This document shows, one piece after another, positions 52,409 through 63,630 of a DNA stretch of 64,000 nucleotides. The notes beneath the pieces were generated by a model, which was not told the DNA's origin, did not search any database, and saw only the letters and a list, made by a program, of their open reading frames with translations. Location of the stretch: the NCBI GenBank assembly GCA_020628895.1, contig JAHDEM010000006.1:4387-68386 (forward strand), read 5' to 3'. The translations under genes were made by a program, and so were the position numbers. Each line of letters opens with the position of its first letter. Positions within the stretch are counted from its first letter, which is position 1. The DNA comes from Candidatus Endobugula sp. Its GTDB lineage: Bacteria > Pseudomonadota > Gammaproteobacteria > Pseudomonadales > Cellvibrionaceae.

Positions 52409-53194
52409 ATGTTAGACAAAATTCTACTAGTCGTTTCTGATAAATTTCATAATTTTGCAACACACAAAGATGTGATTACAAAGACAGAGCTATATCGCCT
52501 TTTACATGCTGATGATACAATTTTTTCTACAGCACAAAAGATACATCTAATACCAGGGCAAGGCTTTAGCGACGAGGACATTGCAAACATATTAATACTA
52601 GCAAAGATATCAAAGAACGCACACCTTTTTGACTTTAGCCTCTGGGTCAACTTGCCTAGAAGAGCACCGAAAAGGCATACACATAAACATAAAAGGGAAA
52701 ACATTCTAATTTCAGATCCAAAACAGATATCTAAGGATCAATTTAATATGCAGATATTAATAGATGAAAATTGTGAAATGATGAATGATCACCAAACAGG
52801 TCTGCATGTACAAGGGATGGTTTTACTAGAAGCTTCTAGACAAGGGTATTTAGCTATATTTGAAAAATTTTACTTTGACGATAGTAATGAGGATAAATAC
52901 TTTATATTCAATCATATGGATGTTCACTATAATAGATTTGCCTTCCCATTACCTGCAACACTTTCTGTATCTATTAGAGAAATAGATATTAGTAACCCAA
53001 AAAAGCAATATGCCGTTATGGATATGGATGTTATGCAATGCGGTAGTAAATCAGCATCATTCTCTTTAGAAATGACCATCATGGGTAATAAACGCATTTC
53101 GTCAATGGAATCACGACTTGCAAATCAATCTCTAGAGCAACATATGGCACATTTAATTCATAACACACATATTCAGGAGGCGACACATGCATAG
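52409..53194 (+). CDS. AfsA-like (A-factor biosynthesis) hotdog-domain protein
   Basis: KRENILISDPKQISKDQFNMQILIDENCEMMNDHQTGLHVQGMVLLEASRQGYLAIFEKF, resembling the AfsA-domain motif. Confidence 0.7.
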   Translation: MLDKILLVVSDKFHNFATHKDVITKTELYRLLHADDTIFSTAQKIHLIPGQGFSDEDIANILILAKISKNAHLFDFSLWVNLPRRAPKRHTHKHKRENILISDPKQISKDQFNMQILIDENCEMMNDHQTGLHVQGMVLLEASRQGYLAIFEKFYFDDSNEDKYFIFNHMDVHYNRFAFPLPATLSVSIREIDISNPKKQYAVMDMDVMQCGSKSASFSLEMTIMGNKRISSMESRLANQSLEQHMAHLIHNTHIQEATHA

Positions 53195-53870
53195 CCTTTC
53201 TTCAACCACTAGAGAGCAATATGCTTTTTTTGATGTAGATGAAACTGTAATATCCATTAAAAGTATGTTCAGTTTCATTAAGTTTTATTTTTCTCATTAT
53301 CCAAATAAAAACTTAGAACAAACTTTTAATACGAATATGGATATTTTACTAAACTCAGATGTTTCAAGAGAGGAGAAAAATGCTAGCTATTACACGTACT
53401 TTAAAAATTTATCGGTAACCGAAATTGCTAGCGCATGTAAACTATGGTTTGACTCCAATATACGTAACGAGGATACTTTTTATAATAAAAACATTATCGA
53501 TCGCATTAAAAGCCACCAATACAACGGTGTTAAATGCGTATTTGTATCTGGTTCCTTTTCGCAGTTATTAGAGCCAATAGCTGAAGACTTAGGCATTGAT
53601 CATATATTGTGCATCAACTTAGAAAAAGATAATTTCTCATTTACAGGTAAAATCATCCCTCCTCAGACAATAGGGTTAGGTAAAGCTGAAGCCTTAAGAA
53701 CATTTTTAGAAAAACAAAATAGTGACGCTCGGGAGTGCTTTGCATACGGTGATGACATTTCTGACATACCTATGCTAGAGGCTGTTGGTTCACCTAAAGT
53801 GGTGTCGGGCCAAACTGATTTGGAAGAATATGCTCGAAAACTAAACTGGGAGATTATAAACCCCAGTTAA
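53187..53870 (+). CDS. HAD-IB family phosphatase
   Basis: YAFFDVDETVISIKSMFSF, VFVSGSFSQLLEPIAEDLGID, CFAYGDDISDIPMLEAVG; overlaps the AfsA-like gene by 8 bp. Confidence 0.88.
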   Translation: MHSLSSTTREQYAFFDVDETVISIKSMFSFIKFYFSHYPNKNLEQTFNTNMDILLNSDVSREEKNASYYTYFKNLSVTEIASACKLWFDSNIRNEDTFYNKNIIDRIKSHQYNGVKCVFVSGSFSQLLEPIAEDLGIDHILCINLEKDNFSFTGKIIPPQTIGLGKAEALRTFLEKQNSDARECFAYGDDISDIPMLEAVGSPKVVSGQTDLEEYARKLNWEIINPS

Positions 53871-53917
53871 CATGGAAAAAGACCACACCCTGTATTCACT
53901 ATGCAGGGTGACAAACC

Positions 53918-56047
53918 CTAATGCTTCACAGGGGAAACATGCGGAAACGCAACGACCTGCGATTGGTTTTCGGACAACAGTTCAAGTAACTGATCTAGAG
54001 GAACAGGGCGACTAAAATAATAACCTTGCATAAGGTCACAATTACATTCGTTTAAAAAGGCTAACTGTTCTTTAGTTTCTACCCCTTCTGCAACCACATC
54101 CATACCTAGACTATGAGCCATTTGAATAATGGTATCCGTCAATTTTGCCGCATTTTTATTGTCTTCGATTTGGTTGACAAAACTACGATCAATTTTCAGT
54201 TTAGAAAAAGGATAACGCTGAAGGTAAGCCAATGAGGAATAACCTGTCCCAAAGTCGTCGATTGATAAACTAAACCCGTCCTCACATAGAGTTTTGAGGT
54301 TTTTATCCGTTTCTCCTAGGTCATTGAGTAAAACACTTTCTGTAATTTCAAGTTCTAGTTTGCTGACATCGATATTATAGATGCTGGTCTGCTCTTCAAC
54401 AAAACGAGAAAAATCTGTTGCTTGCAATTGGTTTGGGGAAATATTCACAGCAAATTTTAGCTGTTTATCTATGTGACGATGAATATGCTGTAGATCTTTA
54501 CAAGCCTGCTGTATCACCCAAGCACCTAACTGATTAATCAAACCAGTTTCTTCGGCAACAGGAATAAACTCATCGGGGAACACGTAACGCCCATCTTGCC
54601 CCTTCCAGCGTAATAAGGCCTCACACAAGACTATTCGGCGAGTTTTACCCTCGATAATCGGTTGATAGAACAGCTCAAGCTCATCACGTAATTCAACGCC
54701 GCGCAAGGCACTCTCTATAGCCATACGATTTTGCAACTTGCGGTTAATCTCTTCATCAAAGAATTGACATTGATTACGACCCAACGATTTAGCTTGATAC
54801 ATAGCTAAATCTGCATTTTGTAATAGTACGTGGGGCTCTGTACTATTTTCGGGAAATTTAGCAACGCCAATACTTGCCGTCACAAAATATTCTTGCTCGT
54901 GCATAATAAAAGGTTTGCTGAAAACGTCCATAATTCTGTCAGCAACACTTTGTATGAGCAAGTTATCTTCAACCCTAGGCAGTATAACTACAAATTCATC
55001 ACCGCCCATTCGGGCTAAAGTATCGGTTTTCTTGGTACAAGCGGCTAAACGAGAGGCTGCCTGTACAATTAATTGATCACCTGCAACATGGCCTAAGCTG
55101 TCGTTGATATTTTTAAAGTTATCTAAATCAATACACAGCAGGGCGGTAGATATATTATGGTGACTACTATATTCGATGGCTTCTTTGAGGCGATTCATCA
55201 TTAACGTTCGGTTAGCTAAACCAGTCAACTCATCGTAATGAGCCTGCCTTCGCAATTGTTCTTCGTATGACCGACGTGCAGTAATATCCTCTTGAACAGA
55301 TATGAAATGAGTCGTACTGCCTTCTTCGTCATCCAATAAAGAAACATTGACATATTCCCAATACAACATACCGTCTTTATGGACATTACAAAGCTCACCA
55401 CCCCAATTACCCTGTTTTTTAATCGATTGCCATAAATCACTGATATTGAGCTCCCCACTCCCCTGCTCATCTTCTTGCATGACGGTAAAACCAAATGGTC
55501 TACCTACTGCTTCATCCGCACTATACCCAGTGATCGATTCAAATTTGGGATTAACATATTCGATAAGACCATCTGGGTTAATAATAACCACGGAAACGGG
55601 GCTTTGTTCCACAGCCAAAGACAGAATGCTGACTTTTTGTTCTGCTTGCCGTTGAGCTTTGCGTAACTCAGATTCTCTTAATTCTCGCTCTATTGCGGGG
55701 ACGAGTCTTGCCAGAGAACTCTTGTTTAGGAAATCATGAGCACCTTGTTTTAATAAGTAAACAACGTCTTCAGCTTCCACAACGCCGGAAATAATAATAA
55801 AAGGAATATCTACATCATTGCGGTTATAGAGGGCCAAAGATTTTTCGGCACTAAACTGTGGCATTTTGTAATCACTAATGACTACGTCCCACGATTGGCT
55901 ATCTAATGCTGCTTGCATGTCTTCGGCTGTTTCAACACGGTGTGCCTTGACCTTATAGCCGGAACGATACAATTCTGACAATGTTAACTCAACATCATCT
56001 TCGGAATCTTCTACAAATAATATACTTAGTGCTTTATGATCTGTCAT
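53918..56047 (-). CDS. REC-PAS-GGDEF-EAL cyclic-di-GMP signalling protein
   Basis: REC (WDVVISDYKMPQFS), PAS, degenerate-position GGDEF (RMGGDEFVVILPR), EAL with degenerate motif (LCEALLRW...DDFGTGYSSLAYL). Confidence 0.93.
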   Translation of the reverse strand: MTDHKALSILFVEDSEDDVELTLSELYRSGYKVKAHRVETAEDMQAALDSQSWDVVISDYKMPQFSAEKSLALYNRNDVDIPFIIISGVVEAEDVVYLLKQGAHDFLNKSSLARLVPAIERELRESELRKAQRQAEQKVSILSLAVEQSPVSVVIINPDGLIEYVNPKFESITGYSADEAVGRPFGFTVMQEDEQGSGELNISDLWQSIKKQGNWGGELCNVHKDGMLYWEYVNVSLLDDEEGSTTHFISVQEDITARRSYEEQLRRQAHYDELTGLANRTLMMNRLKEAIEYSSHHNISTALLCIDLDNFKNINDSLGHVAGDQLIVQAASRLAACTKKTDTLARMGGDEFVVILPRVEDNLLIQSVADRIMDVFSKPFIMHEQEYFVTASIGVAKFPENSTEPHVLLQNADLAMYQAKSLGRNQCQFFDEEINRKLQNRMAIESALRGVELRDELELFYQPIIEGKTRRIVLCEALLRWKGQDGRYVFPDEFIPVAEETGLINQLGAWVIQQACKDLQHIHRHIDKQLKFAVNISPNQLQATDFSRFVEEQTSIYNIDVSKLELEITESVLLNDLGETDKNLKTLCEDGFSLSIDDFGTGYSSLAYLQRYPFSKLKIDRSFVNQIEDNKNAAKLTDTIIQMAHSLGMDVVAEGVETKEQLAFLNECNCDLMQGYYFSRPVPLDQLLELLSENQSQVVAFPHVSPVKH

Positions 56048-56274
56048 AGAATCAAAACTCGCCCGCTAGCGTTTTACGTATCCACATAAAACGCATAATG
56101 TGTAAATATGTTACGTGTATCACTATAAATCTAGCACCAATATCTATTAAAATACAGAATTTAGCTGCGAATATCGTTATTTTTTACACAGTTCGATTAG
56201 TACTTCTTTTTCATGTCGCGCTATGCCACACTACGGCTTCGCAGAACGTACTTTTACACTAGAGTATATATCTT

Positions 56275-57087
56275 ATGGTAACAACATCTGGGTTTATTAT
56301 TGCTGCATTAATGATTTATATTGGTGCTACAGCTTACCTATTTAGCTTACTTAAGAAGCGCCAGAATTTGCAGCACAACACCTTAGGGATGCTGACCGGT
56401 TCAGCAATTCTGTGCCATGGCATTGGTTTATATGCCATCATGGTTCAACCAGAAGGCTTTTATCTGGGTATAGACAAAGTATTTGCTCTAATGATGTTCA
56501 GCATCAATATCATTGTTGCTATTAGCAGTTTGCGTAAGCCTCTACACAATCTGTTTATTCTACTATTCCCTATCACAGTGCTATCTCTTATTACGACTGT
56601 TGTTACTGCCGATCACTCTACGAATAATGAGGCACTACTTAGCAATGTTCCCAAAGGGATCAGCCTGCACATTATTCTGTCCATCATTGCCTACAGCTTA
56701 TTATCAATGGCAGTATTACAAGCGTTATTACTGCACTGGCAAAATAGCCACCTCAAGAATCATCAGCCATCTGGCCTTATCAAGCACCTCCCCCCCTTAC
56801 AAACCATGGAATCATTAATGTTTGAGTTACTATGGATAGGGGTAATTTTGTTAACTTGTGCAATATTGTTAGGTGTTTTCTACATTGAAAATATTTTCGC
56901 ACAGCATTTAACTCATAAAACAGCACTCTCCATAATGGCGTGGATAATATTCTCGATATTGTTATGGGGGAGAGTGAAATCGGGATGGAGAGGAAACCAA
57001 GCTATTCGTTGGGTATTAGGCGGTTTTTGTATGCTAATGCTCGCCTATTTTGGCAGCAAACTCGCTTTAGAAGTCATTTTAGTATAA
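56275..57087 (+). CDS. CcsA/YpjD-type inner-membrane cytochrome c assembly-like protein
   Basis: Multi-TM; HIILSIIAYSLLSMAVLQALLL, ESLMFELLWIGVILLTCAILLG, KTALSIMAWIIFSILLWGR. Confidence 0.82.
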   Translation: MVTTSGFIIAALMIYIGATAYLFSLLKKRQNLQHNTLGMLTGSAILCHGIGLYAIMVQPEGFYLGIDKVFALMMFSINIIVAISSLRKPLHNLFILLFPITVLSLITTVVTADHSTNNEALLSNVPKGISLHIILSIIAYSLLSMAVLQALLLHWQNSHLKNHQPSGLIKHLPPLQTMESLMFELLWIGVILLTCAILLGVFYIENIFAQHLTHKTALSIMAWIIFSILLWGRVKSGWRGNQAIRWVLGGFCMLMLAYFGSKLALEVILV

Positions 57088-57196
57088 ATTGCCACGTGGT
57101 TTTCGCCATAGAAGTAACGATATACTGCCATTACCCTAAATAAATTGTGCTGATAACAGCAGTACGAATAACCTTCAATAATAACTAGAGTAAAAA

Positions 57197-59533
57197 ATGG
57201 TTGAGCTAGACAATTACCACCAACTTATTGATGAGTGCTACCAATTAGCAACAGAGTCGATCGACAAGTTATGCCGAGAATTTATTAGCGAAACCGAGAA
57301 AGAGTTTGAACAGCAGATCAATAATGCATCGAATAATCAGATGTATATGAACCGCTTTGAAAACGCCAATATCTTCCGTAAAAGCAAACGCACTATACAA
57401 GAGCAGTTGGTCTCGAAAATTGGTGAGGGCTTCGAGTTATTTAAAGCCCATGAGCTAGCCACACATATTAGGGAAAATGATTTTCATAATGAAGCTTGGT
57501 CTCTTGTTGATGACCGCATATTAGAAGAAACGATTTGCATTAGCACTCTCTCTTCTGAAGTTAACACAGAGCACAAAGAAAAACTGTGGCAACTCCAACA
57601 AAGGCTGACATATATCAACAAAAACATCCCGGTGGATGAAAGCAATAACCCACTCGCGGCGGTACAGTTTTTTGTTGCATTACGATCAGGCCTGAAAGAA
57701 ACCACATTAGATATTGATAGTAAACTTATTATTTATAAAGTACTTTGCAACACTATTCAGCACTCATATCCGACCTTGCTCAATAAAGTCAACGCGTTTT
57801 TCATTAATAAGAATATATTGCCTGAAATCCGTTATGAAAAACAACAAAGTCATCATATTGAAAATGCAGCTTCTTCGGGTTCAAACACAGCAGATGATAG
57901 TGCAGAAAACGAGGAGGCACATAACATTGCTGATGAAGGCGATGCTCCCGCGCAAGGACTTCAAGACCCCGGAATAGCAAGTCCAGAGGGTTCATCACAA
58001 CTACCTTTGGTCAATACTATTCGCAACCTACTTAAACGTGCTCGAAATATCGGAAGTGATGAGGCTGCTGTTCCTATTTCACAAAAGAGCCATATTAACC
58101 AGACAGGTGCTACCAATAATATAGAAAACACCGGCAGCGCTCAGGCTAACGAAACACCCACACAAACGAATCAATCACAGTCTGTTCCGGTGGTATTCGA
58201 TGAGTCACAGATTATAGAAGCCGTTGAGGCTGTACAAAATTCGGCAGCGACAGCGCACTTCTTCTCCAACAACAATCAGGATGATGTTCTTACCATACCG
58301 ACTAACATCGCAGAAAATAGTGCACGAGTATACAACCAGCTCCATCAGGCTTCTCCCGATGGTGCAATTAATGCGAAAAATATGTACACCATTGATATGG
58401 TTGGTATGTTATTCGAATATATTTTATCTGACGAGAACCTACCCGATTCCATTAAAACCCTATTAAGCCATTTGCATACTCCATTCCTAAAACTCGCTTT
58501 TTTAGATGAGGACTTTTTCGAAAACAAAGAACATAAATCACGTATGTTATTAGATAGCCTAGCCGAAGCTGGGGCTAACTGGGTCAACCATGATGGTACG
58601 GCACAGTACGACATGTACAATGAAATTAAACGCGTTGTACAAAGAGCAATAAAAGAATTTAAGAATGATGTTACGCTATTCGCAGAGTTACTAATGGAGT
58701 TTAACTTACTCAAAAAACGCGTCAGTCATATGCATAATCTCAGGGAACGTAACAGTATCGAGAAAAAGCAAGGCCAAGAAAAACACGAACAAGCAAAGGC
58801 TATTGCTCGACAAGAAATCAAAAAACGCATAGAGGGACGAAAAGTCCCATCCTCTATTATTAGCCTGTTATCACCTTGGTTTACGTATTTAACTTTTACG
58901 CAACTTAAACAAGGAACCGATTCAGAGCAATGGCGAAGTGCACTTGCCGTTATCGACAATCTGATTACCTATTGTTCAATAAAACAGGTAAAGGATTCCT
59001 CTAGGTTAGCTGAAGGCTTCGATGAAATTATTGAGAAGGTGAAGGAAGGCCTAATTAACGTTGCCTACAACCAATCAAAATCCGCCTCTATACTTGAAGA
59101 GCTCGACGAACTCAAAAACAGTGTTCTCAACAAGGAGGTTATCAAAACGACTACAACCAAAGTGAGTAGCAGCTCCGGCAACAATTCCGAAAATCCATCA
59201 GAACCCGTATTACCAGATACGCCGACACCAGAAGAAGAGCGTGTAATGAACTATATCAAGCTGATAGAGCCTGGTACATGGATTGAGTACAACAAACAGT
59301 CACGTTTAAAAGTCACAGGATTTGACGCAGAATCCCGCAAATATGTGCTAATTGATCAAAGCAGCCAAGAAGTGATGATGCTGACACGCTTGGAGTTTGC
59401 AAGGGATATTTTGTCTGAGAAGGCCACTGTTATTGATGGTAATGCCAAACCACTTTTTGCTCGAGCTCTGGAACGCATCCACCACAATCTGGACAAGCAG
59501 GTCAAAGCATCATCCGTGGGCCAACCAACCTAG
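57197..59533 (+). CDS. DUF1631 family protein
   Basis: Large acidic/helical protein with C-terminal GTWIEYNKQSRLKVTGFDAESRKYVLIDQSSQEVMMLTRLEFARDI. Confidence 0.75.
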   Translation: MVELDNYHQLIDECYQLATESIDKLCREFISETEKEFEQQINNASNNQMYMNRFENANIFRKSKRTIQEQLVSKIGEGFELFKAHELATHIRENDFHNEAWSLVDDRILEETICISTLSSEVNTEHKEKLWQLQQRLTYINKNIPVDESNNPLAAVQFFVALRSGLKETTLDIDSKLIIYKVLCNTIQHSYPTLLNKVNAFFINKNILPEIRYEKQQSHHIENAASSGSNTADDSAENEEAHNIADEGDAPAQGLQDPGIASPEGSSQLPLVNTIRNLLKRARNIGSDEAAVPISQKSHINQTGATNNIENTGSAQANETPTQTNQSQSVPVVFDESQIIEAVEAVQNSAATAHFFSNNNQDDVLTIPTNIAENSARVYNQLHQASPDGAINAKNMYTIDMVGMLFEYILSDENLPDSIKTLLSHLHTPFLKLAFLDEDFFENKEHKSRMLLDSLAEAGANWVNHDGTAQYDMYNEIKRVVQRAIKEFKNDVTLFAELLMEFNLLKKRVSHMHNLRERNSIEKKQGQEKHEQAKAIARQEIKKRIEGRKVPSSIISLLSPWFTYLTFTQLKQGTDSEQWRSALAVIDNLITYCSIKQVKDSSRLAEGFDEIIEKVKEGLINVAYNQSKSASILEELDELKNSVLNKEVIKTTTTKVSSSSGNNSENPSEPVLPDTPTPEEERVMNYIKLIEPGTWIEYNKQSRLKVTGFDAESRKYVLIDQSSQEVMMLTRLEFARDILSEKATVIDGNAKPLFARALERIHHNLDKQVKASSVGQPT

Positions 59534-59683
59534 GGCCTGCTCATACTAACTGGATACCCAATATCATCGATCAAGAAAATAACAACAAAAACTTGCCAAA
59601 ATAGTTAAACGCTTTAACATATCCGTCCCTGTATTAATTACACCTAGGGTTGGCCTAGGTACTGCAATGAGGTCAGTCCCTTT

Positions 59684-60973
59684 TTGAACGACATTCCGTT
59701 GAGCATTTTATTTGGTGCCCTAGGCATACTCATATTACTATCAGCTTTCTTTTCTAGCTCCGAAACAGCGATGATGTCTTTAAATCGATACCGTTTGAGA
59801 CACCTCGAAAAAAGACACCACCAAGGGGCTATTCGCGCAGCGGCATTGCTTCGACGACCAGATCGCCTTATAGGCATGATTCTTATTGGCAATAATCTGA
59901 TAAACAATTTTGCTGCCGCACTGACGACTCTAATAGCCTTAAGACTGTACGGGGAAGATTCTGTTTGGACAGCCAGTATCCTCTTAACACTGGCAGTGCT
60001 TATCTTTGCAGAGGTTACCCCTAAGACGATTGCGGCCCTTTATCCAGAAAAAGTCGCATTTCCATTTAGTTGGGTATTGCGTTTTCTTCTCATCATTCTT
60101 TACCCCGCTGTTTGGCTAGTAAACTATATATCTAACGGCCTCGCTAAGGCATTAGGGGTAAATACCTCACATGCAAATACTACCGAACATTTGCACCCAG
60201 ATGAATTACGCACAGTGTTAAATGAAGCAGGCGACCTTATACCCGACCAACACCAGGATATGTTGCTGAACATCCTCGATCTGGAAAAAGCGTCTGTTGA
60301 AGATATTATGATCCCACGTAGTGAGATGATAGGTATCAATTTAGAGGACAGTTCAGAACAACTTTTTGATCAGCTTAAACAAATTAATTACACCCGCATA
60401 CCCGTCTATGAAGGCGATATAAATAATGTTGTAGGCATCTTCCATTTGCGTTATAGCACCCGCTTTTTATTAGAAGATGGCGATATACAAAAGAGCATAC
60501 ACTCCTACATCAGGCGATACATGGGGTCGCCCTATTTTGTGCCAGAAAGTACGCCTCTTCACACACAGCTACTGAATTTCCAGAAACAAAAGCATAGCAT
60601 GGCATTGATTGTTGACGAGTATGGTGAGATTCAAGGCTTAGTCACAATAGAAGACTTACTAGAAGAAATTGTAGGTGATTTCACAACCAATATTGCCGAA
60701 GCACAACAACCTGATATTAAAGAACTTGACGATGGTTGGCATATAATTGAGGGCAGTGCCTCCATCAGAGATATCAACCGTTCTCTAGACTGGGAGCTAC
60801 CTACAGATGGCCCAAAAACCTTAAATGGCCTGATGGTGGAGTACCTTGAAACAATTCCTAAGGGACATATCAGCTTTATTATCGCGAATAATTACCGATT
60901 TGAAACTCAAACACTGTCTAGCACCATGATTGAAGCGGCTAGAGTAAAGTTGTTAGTGATTGAAGAAGAATAA
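59684..60973 (+). CDS. CNNM/CBS/CorC_HlyC-domain membrane protein (CorB-like)
   Basis: FFSSSETAMMSLNRYRLRHLEKR, EDIMIPRSEMIGI, ALIVDEYGEIQGLVTIEDLLEEIVGDF. Confidence 0.92.
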   Translation: MNDIPLSILFGALGILILLSAFFSSSETAMMSLNRYRLRHLEKRHHQGAIRAAALLRRPDRLIGMILIGNNLINNFAAALTTLIALRLYGEDSVWTASILLTLAVLIFAEVTPKTIAALYPEKVAFPFSWVLRFLLIILYPAVWLVNYISNGLAKALGVNTSHANTTEHLHPDELRTVLNEAGDLIPDQHQDMLLNILDLEKASVEDIMIPRSEMIGINLEDSSEQLFDQLKQINYTRIPVYEGDINNVVGIFHLRYSTRFLLEDGDIQKSIHSYIRRYMGSPYFVPESTPLHTQLLNFQKQKHSMALIVDEYGEIQGLVTIEDLLEEIVGDFTTNIAEAQQPDIKELDDGWHIIEGSASIRDINRSLDWELPTDGPKTLNGLMVEYLETIPKGHISFIIANNYRFETQTLSSTMIEAARVKLLVIEEE

Positions 60974-61005
60974 GCTGGACAATCAGGACAGATTTAACAC
61001 AATAG

Positions 61006-61209
61006 TTAACTATAGTTTTTATCAACATCCTGCTGAATACGCAATAGCACCTTTTCACGCTGCTCATTGCTGTAGTCGCGCCACTGGCTAATTTCACGGC
61101 GTGTACGAAAGCACCCAGTACAGATATCATCTACATCCAATGTACATACCGAAACACAGGGTGACTCAACCACCACCTCTAGGGCCGAATTAGGCTTATC
61201 AACCATCAT
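61006..61209 (-). CDS. DUF1289 family protein
   Basis: SPCVSVCTLDVDDICTGCFRTRREISQW. Confidence 0.9.
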   Translation of the reverse strand: MMVDKPNSALEVVVESPCVSVCTLDVDDICTGCFRTRREISQWRDYSNEQREKVLLRIQQDVDKNYS

Positions 61210-61237
61210 CTTTATCTAAACACTCCTTAAACCACCT

Positions 61238-61861
61238 CTAGAACCACTGCTTTTCGCCTGCTGGGTTTTCACGGGATATGCCTGCAGAAAAACACCGATT
61301 AATTAACTGCAATATTACACCTGCTGTAAATCCCCATATCTCATACTGGCCATACTGATAAGCAGGAATCCAATGCTCAACAGGCTCCCCACCGAGGGTT
61401 TTCATAAAGATATCCGTGCGCAAACGCTTATCTGCAATAAAAAAATCGATTGGAACAGTAAAAATAGAACCAATTTCGTCTCTATTGGCATCTAACTGAG
61501 CACTAGAATCAACAACTCCTACAACAGGCCTTACTTTATCCATAAAGCGTGTGCTCATTTCATCCAAGCCACCTAATACACAGACCTTATCTTTGGAAAG
61601 AGAAATTTCTTCCTCAGCTTCCCTTAGTGCGGTATCAACCGGAGTTCTATCACCTTCTTCCCAGAGCCCTCCGGGGAAAGCAACCTCTCCTGCATGATGC
61701 CTTAAGCTAGTCGCCCGCATAGTGAGCAATATGTGCCATTGACCATCGATAGATATCAACGGCACAAGTACCGATGCGTAGGCACTAGAAGTATCTGGGA
61801 GCACTATTTCTGATCGAGGGACTAAAGTAGATGCGACTTTCTGGTAAAAGACACTGTTCAA
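61238..61861 (-). CDS. NUDIX hydrolase (CoA pyrophosphatase, NudL-like)
   Basis: LRHHAGEVAFPGGLWEEGDRTPVDTALREAEEEISL. Confidence 0.9.
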   Translation of the reverse strand: MNSVFYQKVASTLVPRSEIVLPDTSSAYASVLVPLISIDGQWHILLTMRATSLRHHAGEVAFPGGLWEEGDRTPVDTALREAEEEISLSKDKVCVLGGLDEMSTRFMDKVRPVVGVVDSSAQLDANRDEIGSIFTVPIDFFIADKRLRTDIFMKTLGGEPVEHWIPAYQYGQYEIWGFTAGVILQLINRCFSAGISRENPAGEKQWF

Positions 61862-62122
61862 AGTGATGGTTCTCGTACTACATATAAAATTTTAGTTATA
61901 ACGTGTTTTACTGCCTAAAACGTCAATATGACGTATTTCAACGATGAAATACAAGCTAAAAGCCTCCTAATCGCCAAAAAAATATCAAAGAGATCAAAAA
62001 ACGATCAATTCTAATAACTAATTATTCTAGAAACAGCTCTCAACATAGCAAAGTTTTTTTTGTAGTATAATAAATGTACAAACAAGAACAATTAACACTC
62101 ACTGGATGTACCGAAGTTTGAG

Positions 62123-62527
62123 ATGGGGGTCTCAAGTACAAACACTGAGATAGGAGAAAACATTGTGTCCGATTTACCCAATTTTGATGAGCTACTCACA
62201 TTAGCTCAAAACGACCCTGAAGCATTGGAAGCACTGCGCCAAAAGCATGTTGACCTCATTATTAATAATGCAGATCCATCACATCAAACACGTTTGAGAG
62301 GACTGCAGTTTCAAATCGATGCTCAACGTCAAATACATACAGACTCACCCATGGGCTCATGTATGAAAATCAGCAAAATGATGCATGAATCATTTGCTGA
62401 GCTTAGAGGCTGGATGAATCAAGTATCAGGCTTGAACGACCCTATTAGGGAGGTTGCTGAACACAATTCAGGTATCGATTATAAAGGCGGCAAAGTAGCA
62501 GATATTCTTGCCTTTCCATCAAACTAA
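62123..62527 (+). CDS. DUF3135 family protein
   Basis: LPNFDELLTLAQNDPEALEALRQKHVDLIINNADPSHQTRLRGLQFQID. Confidence 0.75.
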   Translation: MGVSSTNTEIGENIVSDLPNFDELLTLAQNDPEALEALRQKHVDLIINNADPSHQTRLRGLQFQIDAQRQIHTDSPMGSCMKISKMMHESFAELRGWMNQVSGLNDPIREVAEHNSGIDYKGGKVADILAFPSN

Positions 62528-62807
62528 ATTGAAATAATTTTGAAGTTCTTCAACTAAAACTCTCGGCTACGCTAGGTATGGTGCCCCAACCTAGCAGCTG
62601 TCTTAAATTAAACCAACCCTACTCTTGTTTACAGGCCCTACCCCTCTCTAGAAAAACACGCTCAACTTACAAAAGGCCACTGTAGTATCTGTTTTGCACT
62701 AACTTTTGTAACCCGACACAACACTCTTACATAGACTCGACCACAACAATCCCCTATGATCTGCACCTCATCTTATAACGAGCTAGATAGTAAAAACGGC
62801 CATTATT

Positions 62808-63362
62808 ATGAAATTTTGCAGTACTTGCGGCGCAAACGTCGCGTTATCTATCCCAGAGGGGGATAATAGAGAAAGGTTTGTCTGCACAAACAATTCATGT
62901 GCGACCATTCATTACCAAAATCCTCGGATTATTACCGGGTGTCTACCTATCTACGAGGATAAAGTACTCTTGTGTAAGCGAGCGATTGAGCCCTGCTATG
63001 GAAAATGGACTTTACCCGCTGGTTTTATGGAAAATGGCGAGTCAACCGAAGAGGGTGCCGCAAGAGAGTCTAGGGAGGAAGCCAATGCGAATTTACAGAT
63101 AGAACATCTATACACATTATTTAACCTCCCTCATATTAATCAAGTATATTTTTTTTACAAAGCACAACTAACTGATTTGTCGTTTTGTGCTGGTGAAGAG
63201 TCTCTAGATGTTAAATTATTTAGCCAAGAAGAAATACCTTGGGATAACCTTGCCTTTACTGTTGTAGAGCGTACATTGGAGCACTACTTTTCCGACAATC
63301 AGCAAAACACCTTCCCTTTACGTAACGAAACTATGCAAAAAAGCCTATTTATGAGCAAATAA
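62808..63362 (+). CDS. NUDIX hydrolase with N-terminal zinc ribbon
   Basis: MKFCSTCGANV...FVCTNNSCATIHYQNPRII, LPAGFMENGESTEEGAARESREEANA. Confidence 0.92.
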   Translation: MKFCSTCGANVALSIPEGDNRERFVCTNNSCATIHYQNPRIITGCLPIYEDKVLLCKRAIEPCYGKWTLPAGFMENGESTEEGAARESREEANANLQIEHLYTLFNLPHINQVYFFYKAQLTDLSFCAGEESLDVKLFSQEEIPWDNLAFTVVERTLEHYFSDNQQNTFPLRNETMQKSLFMSK

Positions 63363-63630
63363 CATACAAAAGTTCATGTAATACATTAAATTTTGTATAA
63401 AAACACCCTTTTTTCAGAATATTGTCTACACTGATTAGCGGTTATGCCTCTGGAGCCTATGTACACTGGAAGATTAGACATATCTTGATGTTTCTAATCA
63501 CTTGCATAAAAGGTCTTGTTTATCGCTAATAATTAGATTAACATCCACCCTGCGTTTCTTATGGGGCATCCATTATTTAAGGAACGTAAGTTCTGAACTT
63601 CAAAAACATAACTATTGAGAGAGAAAGAAT

